Source of the DNA: Nocardioides sp. InS609-2
GTDB taxonomy: Bacteria > Actinomycetota > Actinomycetes > Propionibacteriales > Nocardioidaceae
DNA length: 64,000 nucleotides
Reading direction: 5' to 3'
NCBI RefSeq assembly: GCF_023208195.1
Contig: NZ_CP060034.1
Span: forward strand, 1,116,001 to 1,180,000
Each line of letters starts with the position of its first letter. Within the stretch, counting starts at the first letter, position 1. The translations under genes and the position numbers were made by a program. The notes below the pieces were generated by a model. That model was not told the DNA's origin. It saw only the letters and a program-made list of their open reading frames with translations, and did no database searches. This document shows positions 40,029 through 47,836 of this stretch, piece by piece.

Positions 40029-42116
40029 TTGCTTGGTCCTGGGCCGGTGGGGTTCGAGTACGACGCGACTGCGCGTCGTACTCTCCTGCGCGCCTGGTGG
40101 GGCCTGGCGATCTGCTTCTTCGCCTCGGTCCTGATCGGTGGCGCCATCACCTCCGAGGCCCAGCCCACCCTCTGGCTCGCCTCGATGTTCGCGTTCGTCT
40201 GGCTCACCATCTCGTGGCGGGGCGCGACTCCGAAGGTCGACCGCGGCCTGGCGCTGACGTGGGTCGCCATCGTCGGCCTGGCGGTACTCGGCCACCTGGT
40301 CACCGATTCCTCCCCCGCCGCCGCCCTGCGTGCCGCCCTCGGCGTGGTCATGCAGGCCACGCTGATGTGCCTGCTCTACCGCGGCGCCCGCGGGCGCCTC
40401 TCGCACGTGCCGGCGCTCGATCCCGAGACCAGGCTCAGCCGCACCCGGGCCTGGCACCGCGAATGGACGCCGACCGAGATCCGTGACCTGGTGATGCTGC
40501 TCCTCGCCGGCCTGCTCGCAACGATGCTGGTGCTGCCGATCGGCGCCTACCCGCACATCTGGGTGGGCGAGGCCACCACGTCGGTGCTGATGCGCTGGAC
40601 CGCCCAGACGGTGGTCTTATGCTTCGTCGGCGGATCCTGCCTGATGCTGATCGCACAGGCCCCGCGCACCTGGCTGGTCGACGCACGCACCGCCCTGATC
40701 CCATTCTTCGTGGCCCTGTCGACCGCCTGCGTGTGGGTGGTGCTGGAGGCCAGCCAGTGGCCGATCGCCTGGCTGCTGCTACTGCCCAGCCTGTACGTCG
40801 GCGTCGTGCTCCCGCCGTGGAGCACCGCCCTGCACTCGGTGACGATGGCCGTCGCGGCCGCGCTGCTGGGCTCGCTCACTCGTTTCGACGGCAGCTTCGA
40901 CGAGCCGTTCCCGGCCGCGGTCGTGGTCGACCTGCTGGCCGGTGTGTCCACGTTCGTGGCGCTCGCCCTGTCGTTGCTCAACCAGGCCCGGCGCGACGCG
41001 TTGGCACAGCTCGATGCCCAGCGCGACGCGCTGACCAAGCAGGCCGACCTCTTCAACGTCGTGTTCAACGCGATGAGCGACGGCCTGCTGCTCATCAACG
41101 ACCGTGGCGGCATCAGTCTCTACAACAACGCTGCCAAGGGGCTGCTCGGCAAACCGGTGCCCAAGAGCCGGCTCTCCAACTGGAGCGAGTACTTCGGCCT
41201 GCGCAAACTCGACGGCACACCCATGCTCGACGTGCCGGGCTCGCCGGGGCACGAGACCGGCGAGGCGACGGTCGTGGTCACCACGCCGACGAGCACCCGA
41301 GTGCTCAATGCCAGCGCCCGCGCCGTCGACACGGCGGACGGCAACGTGTCGGTCGTCCTGTTCTCCGACAAGACGGCCGAGCAGGAGCGCCTCAGCGAGC
41401 TCACCGGCTTCGCTGGCACCGTCGCCCACGACCTGCGCGCTCCGCTCACCGGTCTCGAGGGCTGGCTCGAGCTGGCCCGCGAGGCTCTCGAGGAGGGCGA
41501 TGCCGACGAAGCCGGCCGGATGCTCGCCCGTACCCACACCGGCGCCGCGCGGATGCGCCAGGTTGTCCAGGACTGGCTCGACTACGCGGTCAGCCGTGAC
41601 GGCGCGCTCGCACCGGGCGCCGTACCCCTCCAGAACACCCTGCTGGAGGTCGTCTCGACGTTCGTCGGCAGCGGCTACAACCCCGAGCCCGAGTTCGCGA
41701 TCGATGCACCGCACGTCGTCGAGGCCGACCACGCGATGACCCGCCAGGTGTTGGCGAACCTGATCAACAACGCCGTCAAGTACGCCGTTCCGGGCGCCCC
41801 GGCGCAGATCTGGGTCACCTCCCGGCTCGATGTCGTGGCGGGCTGGGTGCGCGTCGACGTGTCCGACCGCGGTCAGGGCATCCCGGCCGGCGAGGAGCAG
41901 CGGATCTTCGAGGAGTTCCACCGGGCCGACAACCACAACGGCGTCGTCACCGGCACCGGCCTCGGCTTGGCGCTGTGCCGGCGCATCGTCACGCGGCACG
42001 GCGGCGTCATCACCGCGCACAACAACGCCGAGGGTGGGTCGACCTTCACGTTCACCCTGCCGAGCGGCGGTCCGGCCGACGACGGAGTCGCCGTCGAGGA
42101 GCTCCCGGCTCGCTGA
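40029..42116 (+). CDS. membrane MASE1-like sensor histidine kinase with PAS domain (paralogue B)
   Basis: The 695-residue protein mirrors paralogue A: about eight membrane segments in the first ~320 residues, a coiled region QARRDALAQLDAQRDALTK, a PAS domain (VFNAMSDGLLLINDRGGISLYNNAAKGLLG), HisKA with His467 in TVAHDLRAPLTGLEGW and HATPase motifs LINNAVKYAV, DRGQGIP, GTGLGLALCRRIV. I chose the TTG at 40029 because GGGGGAGG lies seven bases upstream; a GTG at 40047 is possible. The C-terminal ~15 residues (GPADDGVAVEELPAR) are extra. No response regulator is adjacent. Confidence 0.88.
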   Translation: MLGPGPVGFEYDATARRTLLRAWWGLAICFFASVLIGGAITSEAQPTLWLASMFAFVWLTISWRGATPKVDRGLALTWVAIVGLAVLGHLVTDSSPAAALRAALGVVMQATLMCLLYRGARGRLSHVPALDPETRLSRTRAWHREWTPTEIRDLVMLLLAGLLATMLVLPIGAYPHIWVGEATTSVLMRWTAQTVVLCFVGGSCLMLIAQAPRTWLVDARTALIPFFVALSTACVWVVLEASQWPIAWLLLLPSLYVGVVLPPWSTALHSVTMAVAAALLGSLTRFDGSFDEPFPAAVVVDLLAGVSTFVALALSLLNQARRDALAQLDAQRDALTKQADLFNVVFNAMSDGLLLINDRGGISLYNNAAKGLLGKPVPKSRLSNWSEYFGLRKLDGTPMLDVPGSPGHETGEATVVVTTPTSTRVLNASARAVDTADGNVSVVLFSDKTAEQERLSELTGFAGTVAHDLRAPLTGLEGWLELAREALEEGDADEAGRMLARTHTGAARMRQVVQDWLDYAVSRDGALAPGAVPLQNTLLEVVSTFVGSGYNPEPEFAIDAPHVVEADHAMTRQVLANLINNAVKYAVPGAPAQIWVTSRLDVVAGWVRVDVSDRGQGIPAGEEQRIFEEFHRADNHNGVVTGTGLGLALCRRIVTRHGGVITAHNNAEGGSTFTFTLPSGGPADDGVAVEELPAR

Positions 42117-42284
42117 GAACGAGAGCGAGGAGCCGTCCCTTTGCCTCGATCCACCGATGGGCTCGCGGTGTTGAGCGGGTCGTGAGGCGAGAATGCCCCT
42201 ACGTGCTGGAAGAACTTGACGTCTCGAGGGTCCAATTCGCACCAGAACGAAGGGCATCTCGTAGATGCAAACTTTGCCGGCTCT

Positions 42285-42428
42285 TCACATTCCGGGGTGT
42301 AGCCGGGGTCTGAAGCCGCCGGTCTCCAGGACTGATCTGGCGATGTAGTTGGTGAGGTTGCGGAACCCTAGGGCGGAGCCGCGCAGGTGGTCGAGGCGTC
42401 CGTTGATGGCCTCGGTCGGGCCGTTGGA
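42285..42428 (-). pseudogene. C-terminal fragment of an ISL3-family transposase
   Basis: The minus strand reads SNGPTEAINGRLDHLRGSAL, continues GFRNLTNYIARS, and ends FRPRLHPGM then a stop. This is the conserved C-terminus of ISL3-family transposases. The frame is cut at 42428, where the tail of the lipoprotein gene begins. The bases around 42278-42290 (GGCTCTTCACATTCCGG) may be the right terminal repeat. The rest of the element is missing. Confidence 0.8.
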
Positions 42429-42866
42429 TCAGGGTTCAGTGACAGGAATGCCCACGGCAACTTCGGTGGAATCGCCTACGCACTCGTCCCAGCCAGCGGT
42501 TTGGCCTCTGGTCGGGTTCCTGTACACGGTGGTGATCGTCCCTGCCCATTGGACTGCTTCACCGATGCGGAAGGGATCTTGGAATCCCGCTAGATCAACG
42601 CTCGCGCCTTTGTCGCGCAGCACGGATCCTGTCCCCGCCAGGATCAGAAGCGGGCCTTCATCAGTCTCAAGTGAGAGACAGCCACGCTGATCGACGGTCA
42701 GGTTCCCCGCAAGCTGGTCTGTGGAGGGTGGTACAAAGCTCTCAGCGTCCTCGGATACAAACAGCGTCCGCGCGGGGGTGGGCGAGCCTTCCGAGCACGC
42801 CGAAACGAGAAGCCCCATTGTTATCACTAGCCCGATTCTGACTTTCCCTCGCAACACGTCAAGCAC
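42429..42866 (-). CDS. putative lipoprotein, 145 aa
   Basis: The protein starts with GTG, has a hydrophobic signal (IGLVITMGLL) and a lipobox LLVSACS with the lipidated Cys at about residue 24. The mature part is small and acidic, with one Cys pair (RGCLSLE and DECVGD). I do not recognise a family. It begins nine bases after the end of the broken serine protease gene and was probably co-transcribed with it, so it may have lost its original promoter to the IS630 insertion. Its last codons end exactly at the ISL3 fragment, so the true C-terminus might be altered. Confidence 0.65.
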   Translation of the reverse strand: MLDVLRGKVRIGLVITMGLLVSACSEGSPTPARTLFVSEDAESFVPPSTDQLAGNLTVDQRGCLSLETDEGPLLILAGTGSVLRDKGASVDLAGFQDPFRIGEAVQWAGTITTVYRNPTRGQTAGWDECVGDSTEVAVGIPVTEP

Positions 42867-42875
42867 CTTCTCGCA

Positions 42876-43981
42876 CTAGTTCTGCCTTATCGTGATTCCG
42901 TAATCGTTCATCGCGGCGGCCAGCATAAAGAGAGATCGTGAAGAATCTTGTCCGACAGACGCACCCCGAGCGCCGCCCCCTTGGAACCACGGTCCGCCGC
43001 TGTCACCCTGAAATATGACGTTGCGGTTGGTTGCGCCTAGCCGACATACCAGACGACCATTTACGTTTGTAGCACAGAGATCTCGTCCCGGTGCCACGGT
43101 CAGCGGGGTCGTATTGCCGCAATCGCGGCCCGTCGCTCTACCGTACTTACAGATCGAGGAGTACTCGAGAGGTGTCCCCACTCCTGTGACGCTGAGATTC
43201 GAACTGTCCGATTCACGGAAGAGCCTGGACGTCGTGTTGCCTGCAAGTGTGGGATTGAACTTCAAGTCGAGCCACCATCCGCCCCGATCCGGGTAGTTGA
43301 ACGTAGCCGCTCCGACCACGTTGCTTAGACCATCGTAGGTAGGTCCCCCTAAGCAGTGACCCGCCGTGAGGCTTCCGGCCTGGCCCCGTAGTTTGCCGTA
43401 AACCCGGATGTGCAGCCGGAATCCCTGTTGTGACCACCCCGCACATCGGTGGTTTCTGTGTAGCCTGCTTCGGGTACCTCGTTCAGCAGTACGGGCGTGT
43501 CAATCAGGCTTTCGACAGCGAATGATGCACCTGGGGCGAATCGGTCTCGAAGATCTTCGGCCGTGACCTTTATGCCGTCCTCGACGCTGTAGGTGGCGAT
43601 CACGCTCTTGTGATCCTCCGCGGGCCCCGTCTCCACGCCGTCAATGCCAGCGGCAGTGTTGAGGGCAATCGCCACGTCTTGAGTCGTTTCACGCAGTTCA
43701 AGAGCGGTTGCCACGTATCCAAACTCTACGGTGGTGGTAAACGACTGCTTGCTCAGTTCGTCAAGAAGCTTGGGACTTGGTTCTTGAGTCAACTTGACCC
43801 AGTACTCGCTCCTGTTCGACGGAGACACTCCGGCAGCGACGAACTGGTCAGGAAGGGTCTTCCGGAGGTGATCCATGAAATGCGTCGCCAGTTCCAGGTG
43901 GCCGTATGGGTCCACAGACTTGGAACTGGCCTGAGGCGCCACTGCAGGCCCGCGGCCGACGATACGAATGGTTTTGATTTT
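42876..43981 (-). pseudogene. trypsin-like (S1) secreted serine protease, broken 3' part
   Basis: Conserved S1 features are visible but in two frames. The first frame (stop at 43349) encodes a pro-region (THFMDHLRKTLPDQFVAAGV) and ends GCTSGFTANYG. The next frame resumes with GQAGSLTAGHC, the catalytic His, and reads through to the catalytic Ser motif GDSGGPW and a stop at 42876. One missing base near 43383-43395 explains the break. A further one-base shift separates this part from the signal peptide, which lies on the far side of IS630 copy 2 at 45135-45269. The gene is therefore inactive. Confidence 0.85.
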
Positions 43982-43984
43982 CTA

Positions 43985-45131
43985 GTGGTCCGCGTGGGAA
44001 ATAGTCATCGGGTTGATGAAGTGAAATCATGGGCGCATGGCGAATCGACCTGCTCCGGCCCTGGTGCTGCGTGATGGTGACCGGGACAAGCTCGAGCGAC
44101 TGACTCGCTCCTCGACGGTCTCGGCTGGTGCGGCTCAACGGGCTCGGATCGTGTTGCTGGCAGCCGACGGGGTGCCGAACGACCAGATCTGCGAGCTCGT
44201 CGGGTGCGGCCGTCAGAAGGTGCTGCAGTGGCGGGGCCGCTACCAGGGCAAGGGCATGGCCGGGCTCCTCGACCGGCAGCGTCCGGGCCGTCCGCGCACG
44301 ATCGACCATCGCAAAATCGTGGCCGAGACACTGAAGCCCCCGCCGAAGAAGCTCGGCGTGACGCACTGGTCCACGCGGCTGTTGGCGGCTCGGTTGAAGG
44401 TCAGCGCCTACACCGTCGCGGAGGCTTGGCGTTCCTACGGGGTCAAGCCGTGGCGCTCGGAGTCGTTCCGGTTCTCCACCGATCCCGAACTCGAGGCCAA
44501 GGTCATCGACATCGTCGGGCTGTACCTGAACCCGCCAGAGAACGCGATCGTGCTGTGCGTGGACGAGAAGTCCCAGATCCAGGCACTGGACCGCACCATG
44601 CCGGTCCTTCCGATGCAACCCGGGCTCGTCGAACGCCGCTCTCACGACTACGTCCGCCACGGCACCACCACCTTGTTCGCCGCGCTGGAGATCGCCACCG
44701 GGAAGGTCACCGCCGCTCTCAAGCCGCGGCACCGCAACCAAGAGTTCCTCGCGTTCCTCAAGCAGGTCGAACGCGCCTACCGCGACGTCGTCGACGAGAC
44801 CGGCCAGCCCGTCGATCTGCACCTGGTGATGGACAACTACGCCGCCCACAAACACACCAACGTGAAGAACTGGCTCATCGAGAACCCGCGCTTCAAGATC
44901 CACTTCACCCCGACCCACGCCTCCTGGATGAACCTCGTCGAGGTCTGGTTCTCCCTCATCGAACGCCAAGCCATCCGCCGCGGCGTGTTCACCTCGGTCA
45001 AGGACCTCAACACCAAGATCCGCACCTACATCGACTGCTGGAACGAACGCTCCCACCCCTTCGTCTGGACCAGGACCGCCGACGAGATCCTCACCAAAGC
45101 CAACCGGATGAAGACTTCAAATCCGGACCAC
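43985..45131 (+). mobile_element. IS630-family insertion sequence, copy 2 (1147 bp)
   Basis: It has the same ends as copy 1 (GTGGTCCG and CGGACCAC), TA duplications at 43983-43984 and 45132-45133, and the same C-TA...TA-G context. It is in the same orientation as copy 1, offset by exactly 39,534 bases. It sits inside the serine protease gene, antisense to it. Confidence 0.93.
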
Positions 45132-45134
45132 TAG
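44037..45134 (+). CDS. IS630-family transposase, copy 2
   Basis: This 365-residue DDE transposase has the same start, domains and catalytic residues (Asp176, Asp266, Glu302) as copy 1. It differs at base 44856, giving Thr in HKHTNVK, and at 45073, giving Arg in VWTRTADE. The TAG stop again uses the target TA plus G. The near identity points to recent transposition. It is intact and may be active. Confidence 0.95.
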   Translation: MANRPAPALVLRDGDRDKLERLTRSSTVSAGAAQRARIVLLAADGVPNDQICELVGCGRQKVLQWRGRYQGKGMAGLLDRQRPGRPRTIDHRKIVAETLKPPPKKLGVTHWSTRLLAARLKVSAYTVAEAWRSYGVKPWRSESFRFSTDPELEAKVIDIVGLYLNPPENAIVLCVDEKSQIQALDRTMPVLPMQPGLVERRSHDYVRHGTTTLFAALEIATGKVTAALKPRHRNQEFLAFLKQVERAYRDVVDETGQPVDLHLVMDNYAAHKHTNVKNWLIENPRFKIHFTPTHASWMNLVEVWFSLIERQAIRRGVFTSVKDLNTKIRTYIDCWNERSHPFVWTRTADEILTKANRMKTSNPDH

Positions 45135-45269
45135 CTGCCGAGCTCGCGTCGGTGCTTGTTCGGTCACCTGTGTCTCTCCCGCCGCACCGGAGCTCGCGAT
45201 TCCTACTAAGCCAGCCGATCCGATCATCAGGGCCGCGAACAGCACCCCAAGTCGCTTCGAAACTTTCAT
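45135..45269 (-). pseudogene. signal-peptide end of the IS630-disrupted serine protease
   Basis: Forty-five codons from ATG (45269) encode a Sec signal peptide (MKVSKRLGVLFAALMIGSAG, then LVGIASSGAAG) and the start of a pro-region, running into the CTA of the IS630 target. The rest of the gene continues at 43981 beyond the element. Joining the two sides with one TA removed leaves a +1 frame offset in an A-rich run, so the frame had decayed around the insertion too. Confidence 0.8.
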
Positions 45270-45510
45270 GCTCCCCCGATTCCTTTGGTGCAGGTGACGT
45301 TAGCTGACCGCTTGGGATCGCGAAGGGGGTGTTTGGTTCAGAGTTCAGATGTCAGTCGGTTGTGGGTCGGGGGCGCCCGGAGACCTGACAAATCAAGTTT
45401 GACGATCGCGTCCCGACCCCGCTTTTGATGGCGAGATGCTGGTCGTCCTTGAGCCGGTCGCTTGCGCGGCACCGAACTGGTTCTTCGGCGCTTAGTCTTA
45501 GGATTCGGCC

Positions 45511-46629
45511 ATGAGCTCATCGACGGTCCGCGGCCGCTTCTACTGGACCGTCTGGGCACCGATTCTCGGCATCGTCCTGCTCGTGTCGACCTGGGGACGC
45601 GACCTGGCCGGACCACTCGTGACGGTCATCGCGGCGTTCCTGATCGGCGCTGTGCTGGCCGCCGTACACCACGCGGAGGTGGTGGCCCACAAGGTTGGCG
45701 AGCCGTTCGGGTCGCTCCTCTTGGCCGTCGCGGTCACCGTCATCGAGGTCGCGCTGATCGTGACGCTGATGATCACCGGCGACAAGGACACCTCGGGCCT
45801 GGCCCGCGACACCGTCTTCGCAGCGATCATGATCAGCATCAACGGCATCGTCGGGTTGTCGCTGCTCGTCGGGGCACTGCGCCACCACCTGGCGGACTTC
45901 AACCCCGAGGGCACCGGCTCGGCGCTGGCCACCCTGATCGCGCTGGCCGGCATCACCCTGGTGCTCCCCCGCTTCACGACGTCGGAGGCGGGTCCGGAGT
46001 TCACCCCGGGCCAGCTCGCGTTCGCCGCGGTCGCCTCGATCGCGCTCTACGCCATGTTCGTCTTCACCCAGACCGTGCGGCACCGCGACTTCTTCCTGCC
46101 CGTGGCGAAAGATGGAGCGCTGCTCGACTCCGTCGAAGGGGGAGACGGCGACGGGCACGCCGACCCGCCCAGCGCCGCCGAGACCCGGCTCAGCCTCGGC
46201 CTACTGACCGTTGCGCTGGTCGCCGTCGTCGGCCTGGCCAAGGTCGAGTCGCCGGCGATCGAGGACGCAGTCGAGGCGGCCGGGTTCCCGCACGCCGTCG
46301 TCGGTGTCGTCATCGCGCTGCTCGTGCTGCTGCCGGAGTCCATCGCGGCCGTGCGCGCCGCAGCCGGTGGCCGGGCGCAGATCAGCCTCAACCTCGCCTA
46401 CGGCTCGGCGATGGCCTCCATCGGCCTCACGATCCCTACCATCGCGGTCGCCTCGATCTGGCTCGACGGGCCGCTCGCGCTCGGCCTGGACGACGTACAG
46501 ATCGTGCTGCTGATCCTGTCGGTGATCGTGTCGCTGCTCACTGTCGCGCCGGGCCGCGCCAAGCCCCTCCAGGGCGGCGTGCACCTGGTGCTGCTGGCTG
46601 CGTTCCTCGCGGTGACGATCGCCCCCTGA
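45511..46629 (+). CDS. Ca2+/H+ (or Na+/H+) antiporter, ChaA-like
   Basis: The 372-residue membrane protein has about eleven hydrophobic segments and the paired alpha-repeats of the CaCA superfamily: HHAEVVAHKVGEPFGSLLLAVAVTVIEVAL in the first half and VLLPESIAAVRAAAGGRAQISLNLAYGSAMASIG in the second. The acidic Glu residues in these repeats carry the cation. This is the ChaA-type layout. It exports Ca2+ or Na+ in exchange for protons at the cytoplasmic membrane. It is convergent with rodA. The upstream 240 bases contain the old protease promoter and its own promoter. Confidence 0.87.
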   Translation: MSSSTVRGRFYWTVWAPILGIVLLVSTWGRDLAGPLVTVIAAFLIGAVLAAVHHAEVVAHKVGEPFGSLLLAVAVTVIEVALIVTLMITGDKDTSGLARDTVFAAIMISINGIVGLSLLVGALRHHLADFNPEGTGSALATLIALAGITLVLPRFTTSEAGPEFTPGQLAFAAVASIALYAMFVFTQTVRHRDFFLPVAKDGALLDSVEGGDGDGHADPPSAAETRLSLGLLTVALVAVVGLAKVESPAIEDAVEAAGFPHAVVGVVIALLVLLPESIAAVRAAAGGRAQISLNLAYGSAMASIGLTIPTIAVASIWLDGPLALGLDDVQIVLLILSVIVSLLTVAPGRAKPLQGGVHLVLLAAFLAVTIAP

Positions 46630-46651
46630 CCACCGGTGGGAGTCCGAGCGA

Positions 46652-47836
46652 TCAGCGACTGACCAGCACCTGACTGGAGGCCAGGAACCGGGTCGGCTGG
46701 GCGGCGTTCGAGCGCAGGTGGATGTTCTGCAGCAGGCCGATGGCCAGCATGCCCGCGAACATCGACGAGCCGCCGTACGACACGAACGGCAGGGGTACGC
46801 CGGTGACCGGCATGATGCCCAGGCACATGCCGATGTTCTGGAATGCCTGGAAGCCGAACCAGCAGGCGATCCCGGCCGCGGCGACCCGGCCGAAGAGGTC
46901 GTCGGTGGCGGTGGCGATGGCCAGCGCGCGCCACACCACGATGCCGAGGAGGACGATGACCAGGCCGGCGCCCAGCAGGCCGAGCTCCTCGCCGGCGACG
47001 GTGAAGATGAAGTCGGTGTGCTGCTCGGGCACGAAGCCCGACTGGGTCTGTGATCCGTCGAAGAGGCCCTGCCCGAAGGCGCCGCCGTTGCCGACCGCGA
47101 TGCGCGCCTGCTCGACGTTGTAGCCGGCACCCCGCGGGTCGAGCTCCGGGTTGGTGAACGCCATGAAGCGTGCCACCTGGTAGTCCTTGAGCACCCCGAC
47201 CGACACGGCCACCGCAGCGGCAGCGACGCCGGAGACGAACAGGCCGGCCAGCCAGCGTCGCGGTGCACCGGCGATCGCCAGCACACCGAACACCGTGGCG
47301 GCGAGCACGAGCATGGTGCCGAGGTCGGGCTGGACGAGGATGAGTACGGCGGGTACGGCGGCGATCACCAGCATGCCGATCACGTCGACCGAGCCGATCG
47401 ACCGCCGCCACTTGCCCTCCGCCCGTTCGGCGACGAACAACGCCATCCCGATGGCCACGGCCAGCTTGGCGAACTCCGACGGCTGGATCGACAGGCCGCC
47501 GAGCTGCAACCACGAGCGCGAGCCGTTGATCGTCGTACCGGCAATGAGCACGAACACCAGACCGCCCACGGACGCGACGTAGACCAGCGGGGCGAGGATC
47601 CGCACCCAGCGGTGGTCGGTCGCCATCACCATCACCATCAGCACGAGACCGATGGCGACGTTGACGAGCTCCTTGGTGAGGTACGCCGCGGGGTCGCCGC
47701 CGGTGAGCGCGTCACGGGCCGAGGTCGCCGACCACACCAGCAGGGTGCCGAGCACGATCAGCGCCAGCACGGCGCCGAGCAGCAGCCAGTCGAGACCCGG
47801 TGCTCGCAGCGTGCTGGATCGGGTGCGCGTGGTCAT
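46652..47836 (-). CDS. rodA: rod-shape SEDS peptidoglycan polymerase RodA
   Basis: The 394-residue SEDS protein has ten or so membrane segments and conserved motifs (GTTINGSRSWLQLGGLSIQPSEFAKLAVAI, and PLPFVSYGGSSM near the C-terminus). With PBP2 it polymerises and crosslinks the lateral wall. The start overlaps the PBP2 stop (ATGA), so polymerase and transpeptidase are made together. It is the last gene of the mre operon. Confidence 0.95.
   Translation of the reverse strand: MTTRTRSSTLRAPGLDWLLLGAVLALIVLGTLLVWSATSARDALTGGDPAAYLTKELVNVAIGLVLMVMVMATDHRWVRILAPLVYVASVGGLVFVLIAGTTINGSRSWLQLGGLSIQPSEFAKLAVAIGMALFVAERAEGKWRRSIGSVDVIGMLVIAAVPAVLILVQPDLGTMLVLAATVFGVLAIAGAPRRWLAGLFVSGVAAAAVAVSVGVLKDYQVARFMAFTNPELDPRGAGYNVEQARIAVGNGGAFGQGLFDGSQTQSGFVPEQHTDFIFTVAGEELGLLGAGLVIVLLGIVVWRALAIATATDDLFGRVAAAGIACWFGFQAFQNIGMCLGIMPVTGVPLPFVSYGGSSMFAGMLAIGLLQNIHLRSNAAQPTRFLASSQVLVSR

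Noticed and set aside
36024..42116. A 2030-codon open frame on the plus strand spanning most of the kinase/radical SAM region
   Set aside because: Its middle overlaps other genes out of frame and in antisense; only the last part (from 40029) is a real kinase. Long shadow frames are common at this GC content.
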